DNA of 64,000 bases from JAUWCL01 sp964599375. Lineage in GTDB: Bacteria; Krumholzibacteriota; Krumholzibacteriia; Krumholzibacteriales; Krumholzibacteriaceae. How positions within the stretch are numbered: position 1 is the first letter of the stretch; every line of letters starts with the position of its first letter. A model generated the notes under the pieces. It saw nothing but the letters and a program-made list of their open reading frames with translations, was not told where the DNA came from and ran no database searches. The DNA lies in assembly GCA_964599375.1 (NCBI GenBank), contig CAZREW010000003.1, positions 1 through 64,000 of the forward strand, written 5' to 3'. This document shows positions 49,460 to 58,745 of this stretch, one piece after another. The position numbers and the translations under genes were made by a program.

Positions 49460-52213
49460 TTGACTGATAAGAACGTATTTTTCTTCGGAGGCAAGGAAGC
49501 CGAAGGCAATGCCGGCATGCGTGACCTGCTCGGCGGGAAAGGGGCCAACCTTGCCGAGATGGCCAGCACGGGCATCCCTGTGCCCGCCGGATTCACGATC
49601 TCGACCGATGTATGCACATATTTCTACAAAAACGGCGGGCGTTACCCGGACGGCCTCGAAGAGGCTGTATCAGCGGCGGTCGAGAAGGTCGAAACGGCGA
49701 TGGGAGCGAAATTCGGAGATCCGGCAGATCCGCTTCTACTTTCAGTGCGTTCAGGGGCCAGAGTCAGCATGCCCGGTATGATGGACACCGTGCTCAACCT
49801 CGGCCTGAATCTCGAGACGGTCGAAGGGCTGGCCAGCAGGAGCGGAGATGACCGGTTCGCATGGGATTGCTTCAGGCGATTCGTCCAGATGTATGGTGAT
49901 GTAGTCCTGGAGATGAAGCCGACAGGAAAGGACGCGAGGGATCCGTTCGAGGAGATCCTGCACGCGAAGAAGGAAGAGGTGGGCGCCGAGCTGGACATGG
50001 ACCTTGGCGTCGAAGACCTCAAGGACCTGGTAAGTCGATACAAGGCGATGATATCGGAGAAGGCAGGCGTAGAATTCCCCGAGAATCCGCGCGAGCAGCT
50101 GTGGAACGCCATAGGAGCGGTCTTTAATTCTTGGAACAACGACAGAGCTGACACCTACAGGAAGCTGAACGGGATCCCAGACGACTGGGGGACAGCGGTA
50201 AACGTCCAGTCGATGGTATATGGAAACCTCGGAGACGATTCGGGGACTGGAGTGGCTTTCACTAGGAACCCGGCCACCGGCGAGAATCTTTTCTACGGAG
50301 AGTATCTCATGAAGGCGCAGGGAGAGGATGTCGTAGCGGGCATCAGGACCCCGAGGCCGATCAATATCGCGCAGAAGGGTGACGCCGACATCCCGTGTCT
50401 CGAGGAGGAGATGCCGGAGATATACCGGGAACTGGACGCTATCCGCCTCAAGCTCGAGAAGCATTATCGTGACATGCAGGACCTCGAGTTCACGATTCAG
50501 GGCGGGAGGCTCTGGATCCTGCAGACAAGAGCCGGCAAGCGTACCGGATTCGCGGCTATAAAGATCGCGATAGACATGGTACGGGAAGGCCTTATATCGA
50601 AGGAAGAGGCGATACGGCGTATCGACCCCGAGCAACTCAACCAGTTCCTCAGGCCGGTCTTCGACCCTGAACAGAAAAACAGGGCGACAGCGGAAGGAAG
50701 GCTTATCGCGAAGGGCATCAACGCCGGGCCCGGAGCCGCCACGGGCAGGATCGTATTCAATGCGGAGGACGCCGAGCGATGGGCCGGTGAGGGAGAGGAA
50801 GTCATACTCGTCAGGATAGAGACCAGTCCTGAGGATATCCGTGGTATGAACGCCGCTTCCGGCATCCTGACCTCGGCGGGTGGGGCCACATCCCACGCCG
50901 CGCTTGTAGCAAGACAGATGGGGAAGGTATGCGTCGTAGGAGCCAAAGATATATCGATCGATTACAGGCAGAGAAAGCTCGAAGCGGGCGGCGCTGTCCT
51001 CTCCGAAGGGGATCATCTATCAATAGACGGTTCCACAGGCGAAGTCATCTCCGGGATGATCGAGACGAAGCCCTCAGAGGTGATCCAGGTCCTCATCGAC
51101 AGGACGATGGACGGAAAGGACTCGGTCGTCTATAGGGACTACGAGGAGCTGATCGGATGGGCCAACGGTCTGCGGACGATGCGGGTGAGAGCGAACGCCG
51201 ACCGCCCGGACCAGGCAGCGGCCGCGATCTCATTCGGCGCGGAGGGGATCGGCCTCTGCAGGACAGAGCACATGTTCTTCGAAGGCGAGAGGATAGACTG
51301 GGTGAGGCGAATGATCCTCTCCGCCGACGGGAAAGGGAGGAGGGAGGCCCTCTCCAATCTTCTTCCGATGCAGCGTGAGGATTTTGTGGGCATATTCGAG
51401 GCCATGGGAGAGATGCCTGTCACCATCCGTACCCTTGATCCGCCCCTGCACGAGTTCCTCCCCCACGAAGAGGATGAGATCGCCGAACTGGCCAGCAAGA
51501 TGAACATCGCCGCAGAGACTCTTGCCGAGAAGGTCATGTCTCTAAAGGAAGTGAATCCGATGCTGGGCCACAGGGGATGCAGGCTCGGCATAGTGTACCC
51601 GGAGATCACGGAGATGCAGGCCAGAGCGATCATCGAGGCAGCCTGTGATCTTACTGCCAGCGGAAAGAAAGTGACACCTGAGATAATGATTCCTCTGGTG
51701 GGCAGCGTAAAGGAGTTCGAGCTGCAGGAAGAGGTCATCCGGCGCGTCGCCTCTGAAGTGATGAAAGAAAAGGGCGTCAAGGTGGAATATCTTGTCGGGA
51801 CTATGATCGAGATACCAAGAGCTGCTCTGACAGCTGACAAGATCGCCGAGCGGGCGGAATTCTTCTCGTTCGGGACCAACGACCTGACTCAGACGACTCT
51901 CGGAATCAGCAGGGATGACGCCGGAAAGTTCATAGGCGACTATATAGAAAAGGGAGTGTGGGCTGCCGATCCTTTCCAGAAGCTCGATCAGGAGGGTGTA
52001 GGAAGCCTTATCAGGATCGGTGTCGAGAAAGGCAGGCACGCACGGAAAGGGCTGAAGGTGGGGATATGCGGCGAGCATGGCGGGGAGCCATCGTCTATCG
52101 GGTTCTGCCAGAGGACCGGGTTCGACTACGTCAGCTGTTCGCCGTTCAGGATCCCGGTAGCGATCCTCGCGGCCGCGCAGGCGGCCCTGAAGGGAGCCGG
52201 GGAAGGGAGCTGA
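49460..52213 (+). CDS. ppdK: Pyruvate, phosphate dikinase
   Basis: The 917-aa enzyme interconverts ATP, pyruvate and phosphate with AMP, phosphoenolpyruvate and pyrophosphate. The N-terminal ATP-grasp domain (about 1-345) has FFGGKEAEGNAGMRDLLGGK (partial) and GTGVAFTRNPATGE. The swivelling phosphohistidine domain has H479 in GGATSHAALVARQMG. The C-terminal TIM barrel (about 535-910) has GLCRTEHMFFEGERI, FLSFGTNDLTQTT-type sequence (here FFSFGTNDLTQTTLG) and CGEHGGEPSSI. Length is close to the usual 875-900 aa. The TTG start at 49460 follows GGGAGG. The 140-base upstream gap (49320-49459) shows no clear promoter. The enzyme fits pyrophosphate-based energy economy or gluconeogenesis. Confidence 0.96.
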   Translation: MTDKNVFFFGGKEAEGNAGMRDLLGGKGANLAEMASTGIPVPAGFTISTDVCTYFYKNGGRYPDGLEEAVSAAVEKVETAMGAKFGDPADPLLLSVRSGARVSMPGMMDTVLNLGLNLETVEGLASRSGDDRFAWDCFRRFVQMYGDVVLEMKPTGKDARDPFEEILHAKKEEVGAELDMDLGVEDLKDLVSRYKAMISEKAGVEFPENPREQLWNAIGAVFNSWNNDRADTYRKLNGIPDDWGTAVNVQSMVYGNLGDDSGTGVAFTRNPATGENLFYGEYLMKAQGEDVVAGIRTPRPINIAQKGDADIPCLEEEMPEIYRELDAIRLKLEKHYRDMQDLEFTIQGGRLWILQTRAGKRTGFAAIKIAIDMVREGLISKEEAIRRIDPEQLNQFLRPVFDPEQKNRATAEGRLIAKGINAGPGAATGRIVFNAEDAERWAGEGEEVILVRIETSPEDIRGMNAASGILTSAGGATSHAALVARQMGKVCVVGAKDISIDYRQRKLEAGGAVLSEGDHLSIDGSTGEVISGMIETKPSEVIQVLIDRTMDGKDSVVYRDYEELIGWANGLRTMRVRANADRPDQAAAAISFGAEGIGLCRTEHMFFEGERIDWVRRMILSADGKGRREALSNLLPMQREDFVGIFEAMGEMPVTIRTLDPPLHEFLPHEEDEIAELASKMNIAAETLAEKVMSLKEVNPMLGHRGCRLGIVYPEITEMQARAIIEAACDLTASGKKVTPEIMIPLVGSVKEFELQEEVIRRVASEVMKEKGVKVEYLVGTMIEIPRAALTADKIAERAEFFSFGTNDLTQTTLGISRDDAGKFIGDYIEKGVWAADPFQKLDQEGVGSLIRIGVEKGRHARKGLKVGICGEHGGEPSSIGFCQRTGFDYVSCSPFRIPVAILAAAQAALKGAGEGS

Positions 52214-52333
52214 CCTATCGAAAGGGGCGACAGGGAGAAGGGGACTCCTGATTGCGGCAGGAGACTGAGGAGATCGATACTCGGTTTCATCACTGTCATA
52301 TCAGCGCTGCTGGCGGCGTGCGGCACGGCGCTG

Positions 52334-53014
52334 GTGCGGAACGGGAAGGTCGACCTGGCCATCAGCCTGGTCCTGTGGACCGTACCTGTTATCGCCGTTT
52401 TCACGGTCTTCTCACTTCGGAACATGCACTTCTTCCGCAGGCCTGACGGGAGATCGGTCTGCCGTTTCGAAGCCGCCAACGCGCTGACAGCATTGAGGAT
52501 ATTCTGCGTTCCACCGGTCCTGGTACTTCTTAGTCACCAGTACATGATGGCCGGCGCGATCCTCTGGCTAACGGCGGAGATGACCGACGTTGCTGACGGT
52601 ATGGTAGCCCGCCGGTTCGGTCAGGAGACCGATTTCGGCCTGATGATAGACCCTGTCGGAGACATCATGGCCACCATAACGGTCTTCACATGGTTGTTTG
52701 TGAGCGGAAGGGTCCCGTCCTGGCTTTTCGCCCTGCTTGTCGCAAGATATGTGCAGTTCTTCGCCGGGCTGGCAATACTGTCCCTGACCGACAGGCTGCC
52801 CAAGCTGCGTGCCACGCTTACCGGCAAGGTGGCGGGCGTCGTCCAGGGCTCGATAATCATGTTTCTTCTACTGCGCGCTGCCCTCGGTGATCCACAGAGG
52901 TTTTCATCGTATGACGATATACTTTTCCCGATACTGGGAGCGGCTTTCCTTTCGGTCATCGTATCGCAGACCGCGATCGGACTGAGATCGGTAAGGAACC
53001 ACGATGCACACTGA
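52334..53014 (+). CDS. CDP-alcohol phosphatidyltransferase family protein
   Basis: This membrane enzyme of the PgsA/CDP-OH-P transferase family has several hydrophobic segments. The full signature D-x2-D-G-x2-A-R-x8-G-x3-D-x3-D is present as DVADGMVARRFGQETDFGLM followed by IDPVGD. It should transfer a phosphatidyl group from CDP-diacylglycerol to an alcohol such as glycerol-3-phosphate. The given GTG start has no ribosome site. The open frame continues upstream to the ppdK stop and encodes another membrane helix (SILGFITVISALLAACGTAL), yet contains no ATG, GTG or TTG before 52334. The true start may be a rare codon, for example ATC at 52217 after GGGAG. Confidence 0.85.
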   Translation: MRNGKVDLAISLVLWTVPVIAVFTVFSLRNMHFFRRPDGRSVCRFEAANALTALRIFCVPPVLVLLSHQYMMAGAILWLTAEMTDVADGMVARRFGQETDFGLMIDPVGDIMATITVFTWLFVSGRVPSWLFALLVARYVQFFAGLAILSLTDRLPKLRATLTGKVAGVVQGSIIMFLLLRAALGDPQRFSSYDDILFPILGAAFLSVIVSQTAIGLRSVRNHDAH

Positions 53015-53027
53015 CAGGAGGTAGAAG

Positions 53028-53519
53028 ATGGACTTGGGCGGAGACCTCATGGTCATGGATCCTTCGATGATATTTCAGGTGACCGGTATCTGCGGTCTGA
53101 CGGGAAAGATGAAGCTCATTACGATAGACAACGTGGCAAGCTTCTGGTTCAAGGAAGGCGGACTGCTTTACGCGACGATCGACACGAGAAGAAAGAAGAT
53201 CGGCGAGTTTCTCATAGAGAACGGCATCATAACCGAGGGCCAACTCGACGATGCACTCGTGGAAATACGCAACAAGAAGGGCGACAAGAGAATAGGCAAC
53301 ATACTCATCGATCGGGGGTATCTTGACTATGTGACCCTCGAGAACGCGATACATGAACAGATAAAGGAAGTGGTCTACGAGGTCCTCCCGTGGACGAAGG
53401 GACAGTTCGTCTTCTTCTCCGGCGTCGAACCGGAACACGAGGACATACTTCTCGATATACGGATGGACCATCTCATTCTTGAGGGGCTCAAGCGCATCGA
53501 CGAGGCGGCCAGGGATTGA
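53028..53519 (+). CDS. DUF4388 (PATAN) domain protein
   Basis: The 163-aa cytoplasmic product has an N-terminal DUF4388/PATAN-like domain: QVTGICGLTGKMKLITIDNV, FWFKEGGLLYATIDTR, IGEFLIENGIITEGQLDDAL, IGNILIDRGYLDYVTLENAI and VLPWTKGQFVFFSG. PATAN proteins occur in gliding, chemosensory and signalling systems as adaptors. AGGAGG before ATG 53028 is strong. It overlaps the next gene (a PorV-like outer-membrane protein) by 4 bases (TTGA), tying a cytoplasmic adaptor to an envelope cluster. Confidence 0.83.
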   Translation: MDLGGDLMVMDPSMIFQVTGICGLTGKMKLITIDNVASFWFKEGGLLYATIDTRRKKIGEFLIENGIITEGQLDDALVEIRNKKGDKRIGNILIDRGYLDYVTLENAIHEQIKEVVYEVLPWTKGQFVFFSGVEPEHEDILLDIRMDHLILEGLKRIDEAARD

Positions 53520-54454
53520 AAGTATCCTCGACCATCCGGCGGAATCACAGAAAGGTGCGCAGGATAACCGCGGCGTCCGGTGTCCTCCTGCTGCTCTCCG
53601 GCTCCGTCTCGGCGGAAAAGCCTGATCGGTTCGACGGGACTATATCTTCTGCAAGATCGATGGCGATGGGAGGAGCCTTCTCTCCACTGGCCGACGACAT
53701 CACCGCTCTGGTGATAAACCCGGCGGGTCTTGTCAACACGGGCGGAGTGGTCTTTTACGGCGATTACCTGGAGACGGGAGGGGGGGCGGGGCCATGGGAG
53801 GGCAAGCTCTTCGGAGGGGTCGAGCGATGGGGGATCGTATTCGGCGCGGCAGGATCGAGAAAGAGCTATGACGGAGGAACCGCTGAGAGCCAGCTATCCA
53901 CGGGATTCGCGATCGATGTGCTGTCAGGCTCCGCAGGTTCATTCATATCGGTCGGCGGAGCGCTCAGGTGGGGGCGCGTATCGTTCGAGCTCGAAGAAGG
54001 ATGCGTGCCGTGCGGGGTATCGCCGGGCAGGTATTCGTATGACGCGCTGACGGCCGATCTGGGCATGATGATCAGGCCTCTCCCCTTCATTTCACTCTCC
54101 GCTTCAATGGAGAATATATCTGAGACTGGTTTCGGGTCGGGTGACTACTACATCCCGTGGGACAGGACCGTGCGATACGGAGCGGCCTGGCTCTACGAGG
54201 ACAGGTTCACCGTCTCCTGGGAACGGAGGCACGAGGGTGAGAGGAACACCGATCATTTCGGGTTCGGCCTTAGAACGGCTGTCCCCCTCGAGATAATGGC
54301 GGGGATGACGTCGGAACGCGTATATGGCGGTGCGAGATGGGACGGGAACAGATGGAGGGTTTCCGCAGTATTCGGGCAGGAAGCCGAGGACGTGATATCT
54401 GCCGGTGCTTCTGTCGAGATATTCTTCAACCGGCCGGCGAGGATCTACCAGTGA
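53516..54454 (+). CDS. PorV/PorQ-like outer-membrane protein
   Basis: The 312-aa product has a charged N-terminus (KVSSTIRRNHRKVRR) and a signal peptide (cleavage near GSVSA, about 33). The family start is SSARSMAMGGAFSPLADDIT, then LVINPAGLVNTGG, equivalent to the GGMGEAFTAVADD and NPAG motifs in the gene at 12910. Alternating beta-strands follow to a C-terminal VEIFFN strand. It is likely a FadL-like barrel. The start TTG at 53516 overlaps the PATAN gene stop. The next gene starts inside its stop (GTGA), so a coupled operon is clear. Confidence 0.75.
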   Translation: MKVSSTIRRNHRKVRRITAASGVLLLLSGSVSAEKPDRFDGTISSARSMAMGGAFSPLADDITALVINPAGLVNTGGVVFYGDYLETGGGAGPWEGKLFGGVERWGIVFGAAGSRKSYDGGTAESQLSTGFAIDVLSGSAGSFISVGGALRWGRVSFELEEGCVPCGVSPGRYSYDALTADLGMMIRPLPFISLSASMENISETGFGSGDYYIPWDRTVRYGAAWLYEDRFTVSWERRHEGERNTDHFGFGLRTAVPLEIMAGMTSERVYGGARWDGNRWRVSAVFGQEAEDVISAGASVEIFFNRPARIYQ

Positions 54455-55983
54455 GGATCGTGAGACGCGGCATCACCTTGTACGTTGCGGCATTCGCGCT
54501 GCTCGCCCGGCTTTGTGTGCCTGTGAGCGCTCGATGCAGTGGACTCGAAGCTACGCCAGATTCATCCGTGAGCATCAGGTGGGGTGGAGTATATACGAAT
54601 CTTATCAGGCTTGATGAATACCCCCTGTATTTTCCGTGGAACGACAACTCGCGGTCATCGCATCTTTCCGATCGTGTATCGCTGATGTTCGACGTCAGGT
54701 CCGCCAGGCAATCCCATTTCTTCATAAAGGGGACCACCGGCCTCAGAGGTACGAGCTGGCATGATGTCTATTCGAGCCGGTTCTTCATCGACCAGGGACA
54801 TATTTCGGCGACATGGAAGGGCCGACTTACGGGAAAACTCTTCCTGAGGGAACGGGTATTCCGGAATCGCGGAAGACTGATGTGCCTCGTCTCGAACGAC
54901 TCGCACCTTGTCTCGCGGAGAGGAGAGGGATTCGACGTCGCGGCTCTCACCGCAGGTTCGGTCTTTATGACGTATACCAGTGCTGTCTTCAGGGATCCCG
55001 TCGAGCAGAAACGAAATTTCGGCCTGCCGCCTCTTCCGCTGCAGGGCATATTTCTCAACCTATTCGAGGGGGGGATAGATCGCGGCTCGTGGCATCTCGG
55101 ACTGACGCTTGTGGACGTAAGATCCTCTTGGACACAGCATGATTATTCGGCGCTATACGGGCTGGACGGCGGATTCAGCCTCGAGGGAGGCGGTGTCAAC
55201 ATCGAGTTCGCCAGGTCCGCTTACAGGTGGGATGACTTCGAAGGCGGACTTTTCGGGTTCGATCCCGGCGCGATGGAATGGGGCAGTTTCAGCGAGGGAT
55301 TGCCATCGGACGGTTCGCTGGCCGCGGAATGGACGGGGCTTGAACTGAATGCCGGCGCAAAAGGGAGGTTCGGCCTGGCCCCCGGATACCGATATTCCGG
55401 GCGAAGGTTCAAAGACGAGATCGGCGAGGTCTCTTCAGGGTACGTGGAGAGCTATGCCGAATTGTGGTGGAAGCACGCCCGGCTCGCCATGCTCGCATCA
55501 CTCAAGGCGGCGGACAGGTACGATTACAGGACGAACAGGGGAGGCGGAGTCCTCAGTGCTTCATTCCGGACCAGGCTGAGAGGGGGGCTGGAGACGACCG
55601 CGAAGACCTTCTTCGCGGAGGGCTACAGGCCGGTCTTTGTCATCTCCACCGTCGACGACAACAGCCTTACGCGCCTTGTCACTACGGCGAGGCTTGATGA
55701 TACAGGAGGCGAGAGCTGGTTCTCGTTCCTCACGGAGGCCTGCGTGAACCTGGGAAGGAGATGGGCGCTAGGAGGATCGATGTACCTCGAACGCTCCGTA
55801 CGGGGATTCTATTCGGCCGACATCGAGATGAGAGGCGGCAGGAGGTTCGTCTTCAGGGCTTCGGCGGGCACATATGTCCCGGTCTCGACATATGCAGATC
55901 TCACCTGCGATCCGGTCGCTCAGACGACAAGAAGAGACAAGTCGATCTCGTTCCAGACGAGGATTTGGCTCGGGGGGATATAG
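54451..55983 (+). CDS. Probable outer-membrane beta-barrel protein
   Basis: The 510-aa product has a signal peptide (about 1-24, VAAFALLARLCVPVSA). The rest is amphipathic strand pattern with frequent aromatic belts (HSWHLGLTLVDVR-type segments, SYAELWWKHARLAMLA, YVPVSTYADLTCDP). It ends FQTRIWLGGI. It has no recognised family motif; a 16-20 strand barrel is inferred from composition only. The GTG at 54451 overlaps the upstream stop. The next gene, also barrel-like but with an added CBM48-type domain, starts 3 bases after its stop. Confidence 0.6.
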   Translation: MRIVRRGITLYVAAFALLARLCVPVSARCSGLEATPDSSVSIRWGGVYTNLIRLDEYPLYFPWNDNSRSSHLSDRVSLMFDVRSARQSHFFIKGTTGLRGTSWHDVYSSRFFIDQGHISATWKGRLTGKLFLRERVFRNRGRLMCLVSNDSHLVSRRGEGFDVAALTAGSVFMTYTSAVFRDPVEQKRNFGLPPLPLQGIFLNLFEGGIDRGSWHLGLTLVDVRSSWTQHDYSALYGLDGGFSLEGGGVNIEFARSAYRWDDFEGGLFGFDPGAMEWGSFSEGLPSDGSLAAEWTGLELNAGAKGRFGLAPGYRYSGRRFKDEIGEVSSGYVESYAELWWKHARLAMLASLKAADRYDYRTNRGGGVLSASFRTRLRGGLETTAKTFFAEGYRPVFVISTVDDNSLTRLVTTARLDDTGGESWFSFLTEACVNLGRRWALGGSMYLERSVRGFYSADIEMRGGRRFVFRASAGTYVPVSTYADLTCDPVAQTTRRDKSISFQTRIWLGGI

Positions 55984-55986
55984 AAG

Positions 55987-57936
55987 GTGAGACGTATCGA
56001 GCCTTTGGTCCTGTTTCTCATTTGCGCGGCGACACTAGCGCCGGTGCTGCCGGAGCCGGCGTATGCCTCGATCGAGGTCGACGAGGAGGAGGTCGTTTTC
56101 AGGCTGGAAGACATGGGCGCGGCAAAGGTCTTCCTTACGGGCGACTTCAATAACTGGAACACAAAGATGGACGGGATGGTAAGGAGGGGTGGCGCATGGG
56201 AACTTCGGCTCTACCTTATCCCCGGGAAGTACAGGTACATGTTCGTCGTCGACGGGCAGCTCATGCCCGACCCGGACAATCCGAACAGGGACGCCGACGG
56301 CAACACCTTCTTCATATTCGTAGAGGAGGAAGGCCGCTACAGCATCGTCTACGAGGCAACCAGATCTGGTAAGAGAAAGATCGAAGAGATATATGATCCG
56401 TATGGAGCGATGACTGCTGCTGCGACTGAGGAGCACGGGCTATTTACGGCCTCCGCCGGTGTCGACGGTCAGATCGACGGATCATTGAAGGGCAACGTCC
56501 TCGTCGGAGCGGAATACGAGACTACGGCCGAAGACCCGGTAAAGGCGTACCTTTTAAGAGCCAGGGGTGAATGGGTGACGGAGAGGTTCAGCCTGGGCGC
56601 TTTCCACAGGTCCGGCAGGATCGGTTTCGACGACCCACTGTCGCTTTTTACCGATGTCGGGCCTTACGCCTACCCTCTTGATCTTTTCTGCAGGGGCGCG
56701 GAGGTATCTGCAGGATGGCGGGACGCACTGGAGGGGCGCCTGTTCTTCGCGAACAGGATAGACGGGTACGGGCCGTGGATCGAGAACTACTGGTATCGAC
56801 AGAAGTATGTGAGCTGGGAACCCGAAGACAGGGACATGATAGGCGCTTCCCTGGGAGGTTCGTTCTGGGCTGTCCATCTGGAATATCTCTACAGGCACGA
56901 CAGGGGGCCGATAGTATGGGAGTGGGAGGATGATGACGGAACGGTCCTGGTCGGGCCGGAGACGAGGACCTCTCACGGGCTCCTGCTCGAGATCGGCAAG
57001 GACGGCTGGCCGGCGCTGAAGGCACAGTTTCTTACAGGGATCACGAGATTCAGCGCCTGTTCAGCAATACCCCCTGAGGCCCAGGGGCCGGGCAAGGACG
57101 CTTCCGGCTATGACAGGGAGTGGGAGGAAGGATACCGGGCCCTGGCGGAGATCTCATGGTCGAGGGGGCCTTTCATCGGGCTGCTGAACTGGAAGCGGAC
57201 TACAATAGAAAGGAACCCGGAGCTGCTGGGATCAAGTGAATACTGGGATGACGCGAGGATGGATGTATTCGATGCCGGCGTGAAATACGGAACCGGGAAA
57301 CTGAACGCCGACCTGGATATAGGTCTTATCGATTTCAGCGGGTCAAGAGGGGTGGGAAGGACCTTCTGGCTCCAGGGCTGGAATTTCTGGCTCGACGGCA
57401 GCATGCTCAGGACCGGACTTCTGCAGTTCCTGGACTCGAAGAGGATATGGGGAGCATCCCTGACCATCGAAGAGGGCGGTGTGGATCCGATCCCCGGCCC
57501 CTATCGCCTGGAAGGCACCATTTCGGCGAGATATGACTGGGACAGCGAGCTGTCAAGAAGCATCATCGAGATATCGGGAGGGAAGGGAGTCCGCATCGGG
57601 TCGTACCTTTCCATACATACTGATATTAGGTATGTGACGTATAGTGACGAACGCTGGGTCGGCGACAGCGGCTTCCTTGACTTCTGGGCGGGAGTCCGCG
57701 GCGATCTCGGTGGTACGGGATGGGCTTCGCTCGGCATCGGTGTAGCCCCGCACAGGTTCGACAGATGGTATTTCGATTTCACGGGAGACGGGCGAGAGAG
57801 TTATCTGCTTGACCAGGGCCTGTTCATGTGGGTGGAGCCGGATAATGGACAATATCTTATCGAAGAGCTCGGCAAAGCGGAGAAATCCCTTTCCGAGGAA
57901 TGGAGATTGAGCTTTGAGGGGGGATTTTCCTTCTGA
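55987..57936 (+). CDS. Outer-membrane protein with glycogen-binding-like (CBM48/AMPK-beta) domain
   Basis: The 649-aa product has a signal peptide (about 1-27, ending PAYAS). A CBM48/AMPK-beta-type E-set domain (about 32-115) reads VVFRLEDMGAAKVFLTGDF, NNWNTKMDGM, then PGKYRYMFVVDGQLMPDPDN. A long strand-rich region (about 160-649) is probably an outer-membrane barrel (ARGEWVTERFSLGAFHRSG ... RLSFEGGFSF, with aromatic C-terminus). The E-set domain would lie at the periplasmic or surface face. It may bind a glucan or act as a protein-contact module. The start GTG follows AGAAG. Two small lipoproteins with the same domain follow directly, so the three probably act together. Confidence 0.7.
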   Translation: MRRIEPLVLFLICAATLAPVLPEPAYASIEVDEEEVVFRLEDMGAAKVFLTGDFNNWNTKMDGMVRRGGAWELRLYLIPGKYRYMFVVDGQLMPDPDNPNRDADGNTFFIFVEEEGRYSIVYEATRSGKRKIEEIYDPYGAMTAAATEEHGLFTASAGVDGQIDGSLKGNVLVGAEYETTAEDPVKAYLLRARGEWVTERFSLGAFHRSGRIGFDDPLSLFTDVGPYAYPLDLFCRGAEVSAGWRDALEGRLFFANRIDGYGPWIENYWYRQKYVSWEPEDRDMIGASLGGSFWAVHLEYLYRHDRGPIVWEWEDDDGTVLVGPETRTSHGLLLEIGKDGWPALKAQFLTGITRFSACSAIPPEAQGPGKDASGYDREWEEGYRALAEISWSRGPFIGLLNWKRTTIERNPELLGSSEYWDDARMDVFDAGVKYGTGKLNADLDIGLIDFSGSRGVGRTFWLQGWNFWLDGSMLRTGLLQFLDSKRIWGASLTIEEGGVDPIPGPYRLEGTISARYDWDSELSRSIIEISGGKGVRIGSYLSIHTDIRYVTYSDERWVGDSGFLDFWAGVRGDLGGTGWASLGIGVAPHRFDRWYFDFTGDGRESYLLDQGLFMWVEPDNGQYLIEELGKAEKSLSEEWRLSFEGGFSF

Positions 57937-57960
57937 TAGAATCGATTTCCCGGAGGACCG

Positions 57961-58356
57961 ATGAAGATTTCTGTTATATTGAATATATTAAGGGCAATGG
58001 TCATAGCACTTATTCTGGTGGCCGGATCATGCAGCTATATGGAAAAATCGGTCGAATCCCCCGTCCTCAAAGAAGGGAAGGTCATTTTCAGGTATCCATC
58101 GCACTCGGCCAGGACGGTCCAGGTCGCCGGCGACTGGAACAACTGGGGGGTCGGAGACGCCGAGCAGGGCGAAGTGCTCGTCGGCCTGATGGAAAAGGAC
58201 GAGAAGGGTGTCTGGAACCTGGCGCAGCAGCTGCCGCCGGGCAGATACCGTTATTTTTTTCTGTTGAACGAGACTCAGAGGATACCGGACCCCGCCAATC
58301 CTAGAGTCGCGGACGACCCATGGGGAGGGAAGGCAAGCCTGCTGGTAGTGCCGTAA
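57961..58356 (+). CDS. Lipoprotein with glycogen-binding-like (CBM48) domain
   Basis: The 131-aa lipoprotein has lipobox VAGSC (cysteine about 24). One E-set/CBM48 domain (about 38-131) follows: VIFRYPSHSARTVQVAGDW, NNWGVGDAEQ, then PPGRYRYFFLLNETQRIPDP and WGGKASLLVV. The tryptophan pair around DWNNW matches the starch/glycogen-binding surface of AMPK-beta domains. CGGAGG precedes the ATG at 57961, 24 bases after the barrel gene. It is likely anchored in the outer membrane and paired with the CBM48-barrel protein. Confidence 0.8.
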   Translation: MKISVILNILRAMVIALILVAGSCSYMEKSVESPVLKEGKVIFRYPSHSARTVQVAGDWNNWGVGDAEQGEVLVGLMEKDEKGVWNLAQQLPPGRYRYFFLLNETQRIPDPANPRVADDPWGGKASLLVVP

Positions 58357-58358
58357 TC

Positions 58359-58745
58359 ATGAGAAGATACAGAACGGTCGTAATCCTTGTCCTGGCAGTC
58401 TCAGCGCTCTGGTCCGCCGGGTGTGGAGTGGCGCACGGTCCCACCGGCGGCGTGGAGCCGAACACGGGGCCCCAGATCACACCGCAGGGAGTGAGGTTCT
58501 CCCTCTATTCCACGAAGGTCAAGACAGTCAACATCGCGGGCACCTTCAACAACTGGTCGATGACAGCCGACCCGCTGTACGACCGTGATGGATCGGGTAT
58601 GTGGACGATCGTGCTCCCTCTTCCTCCTGGAAAGTACGAGTACAAGTTCGTAATCGACGGCGATGAATGGATACCCGACCAGGCGAATCCGACTACGACC
58701 GACGATGGCTTCGGTGGATACAATTCGGTCATATCGGTCGAGTGA
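58359..58745 (+). CDS. Lipoprotein with glycogen-binding-like (CBM48) domain, second copy
   Basis: The 128-aa lipoprotein has lipobox WSAGC (cysteine about 22). Its E-set domain (about 44-128) is VRFSLYSTKVKTVNIAGTF, NNWSMTADPLYDRDGSGMW, then PPGKYEYKFVIDGDEWIPDQ and GGYNSVISV. It is clearly paralogous to the two preceding genes, sharing G-x-F/W-NNW, PPGxYxYxF, a PDxxNP segment and a final GG-x-S strand. It starts 2 bases after the previous stop, without an obvious ribosome site, so translation is probably coupled. It is the last gene of the cluster. Confidence 0.8.
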   Translation: MRRYRTVVILVLAVSALWSAGCGVAHGPTGGVEPNTGPQITPQGVRFSLYSTKVKTVNIAGTFNNWSMTADPLYDRDGSGMWTIVLPLPPGKYEYKFVIDGDEWIPDQANPTTTDDGFGGYNSVISVE

